A stretch of DNA of 64,000 nucleotides, taken from assembly GCA_910890315.1 (NCBI GenBank), contig CAJVGD010000010.1, positions 124,001-188,000 on the forward strand, given 5' to 3'. This DNA comes from Serendipita indica DSM 11827. Its lineage: Eukaryota > Basidiomycota > Agaricomycetes > Sebacinales > Serendipitaceae. Positions within the stretch are counted from its first letter, which is position 1. Every line of letters begins with the position of its first letter. Made by a program: the position numbers and the translations under genes. A model generated the notes under the pieces. The model was not told the origin of the DNA. It did no database searches and worked only from the letters and a program-made list of their open reading frames with translations. Positions 56,291 through 64,000 of the stretch are shown piece by piece.

Positions 56291-57429
56291 CCTGTTGTAC
56301 CTGACTGACACAAGTGAGATATGAGCCACCCATTGGCGTCGCTCAACTCCTCGCAGACATCAAGGCAAGAGATGTTCAGGAGGATGGCACTAAGTCACAA
56401 CCGTGACAATCTCCTTGGTTGTATAGCCCCGTTATTGTGCTCAGGAACTATCCACGAGCCATATCGGAGTCGTTGGCTGGTGTTTAGGGATACGTGAACA
56501 GGTAAAGCTCGAGGTATGGGACGGTGGTGACGTTCTAGGAGAATATTGAACAGCTGAACGATGATAGCGAGATAAAACTGATACGCGCCAATGCGTCTAA
56601 ATGCGAGACAGTATTATAGTTTGATTTATATACACCAACAACTCCAGTCTCACTCAGACTCTGGAGGAGATTGTGTTCTTGCCTACCGCGTATGCGTGCT
56701 GCCGTAAAGAAGTAGATTTTATCTCACCCTAAATGGCCTTCAATTGCACATGCACTCCTATGAATCTTCTCCTATATCTCGCTTTTCAGACAAAATACTC
56801 CAGGATCCTGTTTCACGAGACTTCCCCATGGAGGCATGGCGCAGAGATTCATGAACTCGTCGCGACAACATTTAATCTGGTATTAATCAACATCTACAGC
56901 GCCCAGCTTAGTTAGTTACGCGGATGGGGCATCATGGTCTCCCACCGCTCGGGTGAGACTGAGAACACGGTCATTCCCGATTTCGTGTGGCTCCCGGTAT
57001 TGACAAGATCAATATGGGTGCACCTGCACGAAGCGAGCATATTGCTAAGTGAGTCCACTGCCGATCTCCTAGGATGAGACCCTCACCTGTGGTATTACTA
57101 GGTGCAACGTTCTTCTCCATATCTAAGAGGAACTTGGAGTGAATGCCGCCTATCCGGGTCGGCCGGGTTTCCGCGGGCATCACCCCATGGCGCCTGTATT
57201 GTTAGAGAAGTAGGTGAGGCGAGCAAATGAGGTGCCTTTGGATAGATTTTTGAACTTGCCATACTCTAGAATAATACCCCATCTCATTCTAATTGTGGCT
57301 TCTTTGTCCATGAGGTGATTTCTCGAATAGTTTGTTTCGGAAAAGTTGACATATCCTCTTCTTTGCTAAAGGGGCGCCGAGTGCCAAGGCACTGCGACCC
57401 TTTTCAACTGCCCCTATCGGTATCCGGAT
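56291..57429. other. 1.1 kb without a supported gene
   Basis: Short frames only; no motif recognised on either strand. Confidence 0.4.
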
Positions 57430-57893
57430 ATGCCCCGCAGACGTAGGGTGGCGGCCGGGCAAACACCCTTTCGATTACCAATCAAAATATTTCCACCTGA
57501 TAGTCCCACTTCTACATTTGATCCTAAATGCTCTCATCCAATAACATCGACCAACCCTTTTCAGCATCAACCACGCAACGCTTCGACATCTATCTTCGCT
57601 CCAACGCTACTCTCGTCAGCAATGATAATATCCCAAGGAGTGTTGCGGACTCCTATGAGTACCCCAGCCCTCATGTCCGCCCTATCCTCAATAGATAGCG
57701 GCAATGCCGATACCCTTTCAACCACCAATCAAATCGACCGCGGTTCAGCGGTCTCCACCTTTTAAGCCAGAGAGCAAACGGCCAACCGCTCTCAACTCCG
57801 AGACCGCTCCCCGCACGGGTAACCTGACATTTCTCTGATTATGCAAGAAGATGCAACCCGACGCGGCCAGCCGGCAATGCCAGGTGCCCGTGT
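57430..57893 (+). repeat. Dispersed repeat, copy 2, with open frame
   Basis: 57534-57893 is homologous to 31916-32274. Here a 111-codon frame stays open through most of it (PRRRRVAAGQTPFRLPIKIF at the start, SSIDSGNADTLSTTNQID near the end) and begins before the shared segment. The repeat was therefore probably coding, Ser/Thr/Pro-rich, and possibly gag-like. Family and age are uncertain. Treated as a fossil. Confidence 0.55.
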
Positions 57894-58307
57894 CACGTGG
57901 TGAGTACCTCTGACTTGAAGGGTTAGCTACGTGCGCATCTTCGAGTGTTTACGAAATCCGAGTTCTGCCAGATGCAATGCTTGCATTCAGGCTCGTCATG
58001 TCTGCTTTCGGAGCTCCGGAGCCACGGATCCACAGTTGGCAGCCCGCGCTTTCATCGGGAAAAACGCCTACAAACAACGGTGAATGTCAATCTAAACTTT
58101 TTCTGACATTATGCTGAAGACGCCAGCCTACTTGCTCCTGGTACCACACTGTCGATGAGCCAACGACGGTATCCTGCTCATCCGGTCAGTTCACTACTTT
58201 CACCGTTCATTTAATTTCTCGAAAGCTCATTTAAATGGTCGAAAAAGTCTCAAAGTCGACGTTGTGCTGGCGCCAGAGACTCTAAGAACGACGGTGATGA
58301 AAGCGAC
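57894..58307. other. Promoter region of the kinase
   Basis: About 410 bases before the kinase start, with no recognisable motif except AT-rich runs near 58200. Confidence 0.4.
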
Positions 58308-60067
58308 ATGGAGCAAACAGTCTCTCGCTTCACTCGTCTACAACGTGTAATCAACAGGCTTATTCGTCCAGTGGTCAAGCTGCAAAGAGCCTTCAAGTAC
58401 TCGCTACGTGGCTCTCGAGTCTCTTTACCGCTCAATCTCGATCCAGCACCCTCTCCATTCACACAAGGGAGCGGTTCCCCAGGCTCAATCACGGGCAACG
58501 CGTCTTATATTTCTCATAAGAAGCCTGCTCAATCACAGAGCCTGATGGCAACTTCTTTTGAGAGCGTAGACGGCGACCTTGAAGATGATCATGGCTCGTT
58601 CAGGGATTTGGCTCAATACGTTGATATTACCACTCCCCGTATATCCGTAACCGAGGTCGACCTCGAGGATCAGACTCATCCTCTATCTATGACTACTCTC
58701 GCCGCCCACGCGACCGTCAGCCACTCTCCTTCCGCCAGCGACGCCCCTGACAATTCGAGCCTCCATAATTCTTCCCCGCAGAATACTCAAGAGAGAAATC
58801 TCACGGGTTGCGTGCATTTACATCCGTCGCGGCAAGTCTACGATGGCCCGTATTCGGCCGTCTTTCAAGGTGTCTACAAGGAAGGGGATGACGAAAAAGA
58901 TGTATTTATCTTGTTTTTTGGGGCGAGATCTGCTGATCAAATGCCGCATAGGTCGCCATAAAGATCGTTCGAGCTGTCGGGTCTCCTCATTCGATACGGC
59001 GGGTGCGTCATGAAGTACGGAAGAGGTTGAGCTGCATATCGCTCCAGAGACGTCGTCGTGAGGTCACGACAGGAATGAGTCTCCACCATCCAAATATCCT
59101 CCCTGTATACGGCATTGTGGAGGGCGATGGGTTTGGTCCGTTTGGTGGAATCGTCACGCCGGTGAGATTGCATATGTATATTGAAAAGCCATACTGAGCG
59201 TCCACAGTGGTGTCCGAATGGTAACGCTGCGCAATTGGTCCACGGCTACAATCTTTTGCCCTTGGAGCGATATCGTCTAGTGAGTGTTGATAGGTTAAAA
59301 TATGTATGTATACTAACAGTCACTCAGTGGCGAGGTGTCTTGGATGGACTTGCTTATCTGCATTCGCAATCACCGCAGATTGCGCACGGAGACATGAAAC
59401 CCGTGCGTTTTCCTTCAAGTCCTTCATTGCATCTGCTGAGTGTCTGCGGCCAGCCGAATGTACTGATCGCCAAAGACGGAAGGCCGATGATTTGCGACCT
59501 TGGGCTTGCACGGTTCTTGATCGATGACGGGTCATCTTCAAGAAATGAGTATAAGGGCGACGAAATATGTTCGTGGTTTTGTAAAATCAATACCACAACG
59601 CCGCATTCGGGTACACCGCGATACCTCGCCCCCGAACAGGTTGATCCAAACCGTCCTTCTAAACCTACCATGGCCGCGGACGTGTTTGCGGTCGGGTGCA
59701 TCGGATTCGAGGTATGTTCATCGCTTTACAATACTCGACCCGTGTCCTTCACTTGTCTGATGCCAGTACTGACCTGCAATAGTTTATCTACTCGACTTTA
59801 CCCTATGCGAATCGTCTACACAATTTCCAGGGCCAGATATTCTATGACATTCGTCGCGGAATTCCACCCGCATATCGGCCGATAACCGCATATTCATCCA
59901 AAATCACTTCGTCATCCGCCCCGATTGACGGTGTAAATGTACTATGGGAGATACTGGAATGGTGCTGGCGTCTTGATCCTTCTTCCCGCCCGACAGCATT
60001 GCGCTTGTGCGAGTTGTTGACCAGCTACGAGGATGTGATTGTCAGTGCACTCGAAGGCCAAATCTAA
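58308..60067 (+). CDS. TKL-type protein kinase, complete, HGD catalytic loop
   Basis: Six exons (58308-58901, 58952-59161, 59208-59279, 59328-59402, 59454-59711, 59783-60067) give 497 residues. About 190 disordered residues precede the kinase domain. Visible in order are the glycine-loop region YDGPYSAVFQGVY, the ATP lysine in VAIKIV and HHPNILPVYGIVE. Then come the catalytic loop LHSQSPQIAHGDMKP, NVLI and ICDLGLARF (DLG). After a long activation segment follow GTPRYLAPEQV, ADVFAVGCIGFE and CWRLDPSSRP, ending YEDVIVSALEGQI. All catalytic residues are present (K, D of HGD, N, D of DLG, APE). Only the Arg of HRD is replaced by Gly, which usually means regulation without activation-loop phosphorylation. 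Target unknown. It is the one intact member of the family in the window and sits inside the proposed inverted segment. Confidence 0.85.
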
Positions 60068-60816
60068 TTGCTGTAGTTATCGAAGTTCCTCCCCTTTCCA
60101 TATAATTATCTGGCATCTATAGTGCCTGGGAAAACAATAATTATATAGTCTCATGCAAGCGAGCACCCTGTAAAGACACCTTGAGGACCCATAGTGATGC
60201 TGGGGGTCTATAATGCACATATAAGTGATTCAATGTGCTCATGAAGGGTCATCATTTGTCAGCTTTCTTAACGCGCTTGACACGCTTTGAAACTCTGCCA
60301 AAATATCAGCGATGTGTTCAATTGTCCTGATCTTCTCTCACCTGCGCCTTATATCGGCTAATTATGCTAGGTCAATACCATGAACACCCCACAAACACAA
60401 GCTTGAATCCACGGTTCGTCGATCTTCATATCAAGGCAAGCGAGTAAGCCTCTGCGATATTGGGAGCCCTTTCAACTGACATGAGATTCGTATGGTAGTG
60501 ATTGCAGGGCTGTCTTTTTTATGCGCAGTGGGCTTCTCCTGTAAATAAGGATGAGCCAGACGCGGAAGAAGTTCATCCTCAGCAGATGAGAACCCTCAAT
60601 AGAGATTAAGTAACCAAAATTGAACGAAGAAGCAGAGAAACTACAAGGAGCTGGAAATGATGCGGAAACGATGCAAAGTGAAGGGTATGAGCATGGTCCC
60701 CTGGTTAGAACATCCCCAGACAATCATGTGAGGGTTTGAGAAGAGACGGTGGGGCAAATTAGACTGTAAAGAGAACAGTGGATGTGAGCGCCGTCGGGAA
60801 ACGAGCGCCGACTCCA
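60068..60816. other. Intergenic, nothing recognised
   Basis: About 750 bases between the kinase stop and solo LTR B. No supported gene. The right edge is one breakpoint of the proposed inversion. Confidence 0.45.
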
Positions 60817-61365
60817 TGTTACGGACCAGCCCGCAAGACCCACGTCATCTGGAGGACTCGTATATATCAGTATGAGTCACGAAGAACGAGGATAGTCACT
60901 TACCTGACTCACGATGCGCGGCCGGCCGTGGCCAGCTTTGGCCACTACGAGCGGGAGCTTGTATGTGGACGGCTGCGCACGACTCGCCCGTATCAAGAGT
61001 CATCTCTATAGGTGACTCGTTATATAGATGACATGATATAAGATGTCGGATCGCTGTCTCGTCTCGGACTCCTCTTGTCCCTTCCTCCAACTCCCGCCAA
61101 CCCTATGCCCTCCAACGTAGTCCCGCTACCGACTACTGGTTCCGAAATAATGCTTACATAAGCTTATCGAAAGGTATAAAAGGACCTGATTTTCCATGTA
61201 ACATTCGCTAGTCTGATATCTGACTCCCTCGCCCAGTTTACGCGTCATATTACAGTAACTAAGTACCTCACGTCGAGGAATAATCTAAAGTAAACCATTG
61301 CTAGACCTGTCGTGACCCTACTCGGGACTCCGCCAGTCAGAAAGACGTGGGTATCGTCTTTAACA
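60817..61365 (+). mobile_element. Solo LTR B (549 bp), inside a LINE, inverted partner of LTR A
   Basis: It starts TGTTACGG and ends TTTAACA, with a TATA box (ggtataaaagg) near 61180 in the plus sense. It is the same length as LTR A, with seven differences by eye. The right flank catgt (61366-61370) belongs to the LINE; its complement acatg is the sequence on the right flank of LTR A. The left flank (ctcca) does not match it. Young by its similarity to copy A. Confidence 0.8.
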
Positions 61366-64000
61366 CATGTTCGAGCTCCTTGACAATGTCGGCAGCTAGG
61401 ATGATGCCCACAACTTCCCCCTCAAAGACAGTATGCTCGACGTCAGGTCCAACATGATATTGCCTTGTGAGCTGTTTCTCTCTGTAAGGATTGGCTCACC
61501 TTACAGCTCAGAGCCCGGCCGACCAGGTTAGGAATACCTGAGTAACCGGGGTCATAGGAACTGTGACGCTTTAGAGGGAAAAGAGGGATACTATAATCTA
61601 GTGGTCTGACGGCTAAGTCGGTGCGAATCCGGTTGTTCCATTTTCCCACGGCTAAACGTTACACTCTCCTACTTTTGTCACCACAGCACCTCCGATCCCG
61701 CCACGGTATCCCGACCCATCGCAGAAGATAGTCAGCTCCTCTTCTGGTCTAGACGTCGCAAATTGAATGGCTTCGTCCTTTGACTTAGCGATCTTTACGT
61801 TCGCTGAGGAGCTCCATCCGTCATCTGCTAGACCTGGACCGATGGTCTCGAGGTTTCTGAGGTGTGGAAGGGCGCTCTTGAGGCGATGTATAGTGGTGAG
61901 GTGCTTCAGGGGGGTTCCTCTAGTCGAATTCCAGGGGGCATGAAGAGGGTGACTGGGAGGAGGGGTTACGAGACGAGTAGCGGCATTGTGGACAATATGA
62001 TTGAGTGTGAGGATGATAGGAGGGAGGTTTGCGTGGTACTCGAGAGCGGTGGTGGCTGTTGTCCTAAGGCCACCAGTGACTAGTGTTGCTGCTAGTCTCT
62101 GAACGCGTCCAGGTTTGGTGGCAAAGCCAATAGAGCCCATGCGTCGTTTGGCTCCTGGTACCGCCCGAATAGGGTTATACCACGCTACTAATCCGTACGT
62201 CATTCTCGACAGAGCTATGGACCGGTAAAGTGTGAGAGCGTGTTTGGGGTGAATGCCATATGACGTTTTGGCCAGTCTGCTAATGGTGAGCACCGTAGCC
62301 GTGCCTTTTGCTGTCATAGCGTCCACATGAGCCTTTCAGTCTAGGTGACGGTCGATCGTGACACCTAATAGCCGAGCTGATTCAACTGGCTTTATGGTGA
62401 CGTCTCCAACCTTCACTGGTAGTGTCTGGTCAGGTTTGGTCTTGGCGGCTTGTTTTGTGAGAATGTGAACAAGAGTGAACTTGCTCGGGTCGAACTGGCT
62501 TGTGTGCTGCTGCCCCCATGTTACTGCTCGTGGTGCAAGGGCTTCGAGCATTTCGACATTCTCCTTGAATGATGGGGAGGAGAATGCAAGGGAGGTATCG
62601 TTTACAGAGGCGCAGACAAGTGTTCTGGGACGCCTCTTGGGGGTGAAGGGCCAGCGATATCAAGGAGATCTGCCGCGTAGAATTTGTATAAAAGTGGACT
62701 GAGCGCCGACCCTTGGGAGAATCCATTGCTTGCTTCGAAGGTGTCGGACTTGTGGTCGTCAAAGACCAAGCATGTTGTCCTATCCTCAAGGAAGTTGGAA
62801 ATTAGATTGACCATTGAAGTTTGTCGGCACTCTTCTACGTCGCAGATTGTGGCATAGTCGTACTGCGTTGACGTTAGTGAGGGCTTGAGCGATGTCAAGG
62901 TTGAGAATGGAGGTGACTTCTCCTACTCGTTGGGTATCTTTCACCATTTGGTCAGAGATAGGATGGCGTCGGTAGTTGTACGTCCCGATCTTGCGCCGAA
63001 TTGCATTTGAGGGAGGAGGTTGGCAGTCTCAGCGAGCTGGGAGAGCTTGCGTGAGAGGACTGCTTCGCAGACGCTGCTGAGGGCCTCTTCTAGCGCAATG
63101 GGCCGGTAGGCCTTGGGTACTGTGTAGTCGGGTTTCCCTGGCTTCCGAATGACTACCGTCATGGAGTGCTTCCAGCCTGACGGGTAGTGGCCCAGCCGAA
63201 GGCTTGCGTTGACACTGTTGGTGATGATAGGGGCGAGTTGATGGCCGAGCGCTTCGATGGCAGCGTTGATGACTCCGGACGGTCAGGGGCTTTGTAGGCC
63301 GGGAATTGGAAGATAGTGTTGAGCACTTCTTTCTCCCGAATGACAAAGTCTTCGAGTGGTTCGTCATAGGCTGTATTGTTGATGTCGTCCAGGTGAGCAA
63401 CTGGTGGAGGTGGGAAGAGTACTTGCTGGAAGAGGAGTGACTTTTGGGAGTTTGTCGATGCGCTTGTTGATCCTAGTTGCAGAGTTGGCACTCGTGCTGC
63501 CGCTGGGTTGGTGCACTTGTCGGTTCGCATCTCCTCTGCTGCTGCCAGCTCCTCCTCTTGATTTCGTGCTCGATGTAGTTTGCGTGGCGCACGTTGGAGG
63601 GCACGTCGGAGATTGATGAGAGCAGGACACCACCATAGTTTGGCCTGCATTTCTTGTTGTATAAAGCCGATCGCTGAAAGGCGGTGGCATGACGTGTAAT
63701 CTTGAACTGATTGAAACACATGTGATGTTCAGATAAATTACACGCTGTTTTGTACGCTGCCTTTTAAGGACCGAATCTCTAGGATACCAGGGCAACTGCA
63801 TGGGGTCAAACGAGCATCCGAATTCCATGCCATATGCGATGCAAGGCCACGTGTACATTCTAGATCCGCGCTAGGTTGAAACGTGGTGATGCATGGGCAA
63901 CCTACTTGGATCCGTCCACGCCCCCCCGCTGGTGAGACTATAGCTGCTGACATTCAAGCCTGGGTTTTGCAGCTGAGTTTGCCTCTTGTTGATCATAAAA
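61366..64000 (-). mobile_element. Tad-like LINE, degenerate, 5' part runs off the right edge
   Basis: The minus strand carries in order a linker after the endonuclease (FVIREKEVLNTIF, then YKAPDRPE) and reverse transcriptase motifs: KPGKPDYTVPKAYRPIAL, MQFGARSGRTTTDAI and NGFSQGSALSPLLYKFYAAD. The catalytic YADD-type block is degenerate (VNDTSLAF). The connection region follows (VQRLAATLVTGGLRTT), and then the first half of RNase H (IFCDGSGYRGGIGGAVVTK). These pieces lie in several frames, with five or so breaks between 61.7 and 63.9 kb, so the element is dead. It carries a 181-bp LTR insertion at 61483 and is cut at 61366 by LTR B. The rest of its RNase H is at 41064. Confidence 0.85.
61483..61663 (+). 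mobile_element. Solo LTR or TRIM, 181 bp, copy 2, nested in the LINE
   Basis: The ends TGTAAGG and GTTACA and the same internal features as copy 1 at 42828. The target repeat ctctc is at 61478-61482 and 61664-61668. It interrupts the LINE RNase H between VVTKVGE and the following residues, so it is younger than the LINE. Confidence 0.8.

Noticed and set aside
40515-61365. The two 549-bp LTRs as the ends of one full-length retroelement
   Set aside because: They are in opposite orientation, the 19.8 kb between them is host genes and other repeats, and their flanks show a swapped target repeat instead.
1-64000. CRISPR arrays, bacterial operons, ribosome binding sites, rRNA genes
   Set aside because: Introns, gene families and codon style are fungal nuclear; no spaced direct repeats of CRISPR type and no rRNA-like sequence were seen.

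Overview
The window is nuclear DNA of a filamentous fungus. It is most likely an agaricomycete basidiomycete, and plausibly of the Rhizoctonia/Ceratobasidium kind. The evidence is dense short introns (about 35-75 nt, GT-AG, one GC-AG), Ser/Pro-rich proteins, several tyrosine-kinase-like (TKL) kinases with HGD instead of HRD in the catalytic loop, and a Tad-like LINE. The genus is inference from gene style; no marker gene proves it.

Region 1 (1-25 kb) is a gene-dense host block. It holds the last exon of a TKL kinase, a second kinase on the minus strand, a single-pass Ser-rich membrane protein, an uncharacterised multi-intron gene and a RING-H2 ubiquitin ligase. These are followed by a very large (about 2,400 aa) unidentified protein, the mitochondrial import subunit Tim50 (divergent from the large gene) and a three-LIM-domain paxillin-like scaffold (convergent with Tim50).

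Region 2 (25-45 kb) is an accessory zone. Pieces of a WSC/Thr-rich cell-wall type gene lie at 25.4-26.4, 35.4-36.1 and 37.5-37.8 kb. Between and around them are a small secreted protein, a beta-trefoil protease-inhibitor-like gene, LINE fragments, a Ty1/copia fossil, a kinase copy that has lost its catalytic core, an RNase H-like relic, solo LTRs and a TIR element.

Region 3 (45.7-49.5 kb) is a small conserved island: an Rmd1/Sif-type (DUF155) protein and an aldo-keto reductase, in tandem on the minus strand.

Region 4 (49.5-64 kb) is accessory again. It contains broken copies of host genes (a LIM-gene piece and a HIRA-like piece), a decamer minisatellite, an integrase-like remnant and a field of the palindrome TGCCGGCA. 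It also holds an intact TKL kinase (58.3-60.1 kb) and a degenerate LINE that runs off the right edge and carries two LTR insertions.

The most notable structure links regions 2 and 4. Two 549-bp solo LTRs (40515-41063 and 60817-61365) lie in inverted orientation, with seven mismatches by eye. The 5-bp target repeat acatg and the two halves of one LINE RNase H reading frame are split between them. This is the footprint of an LTR-mediated inversion of the 19.8 kb in between, which includes Rmd1, the reductase and the intact kinase.
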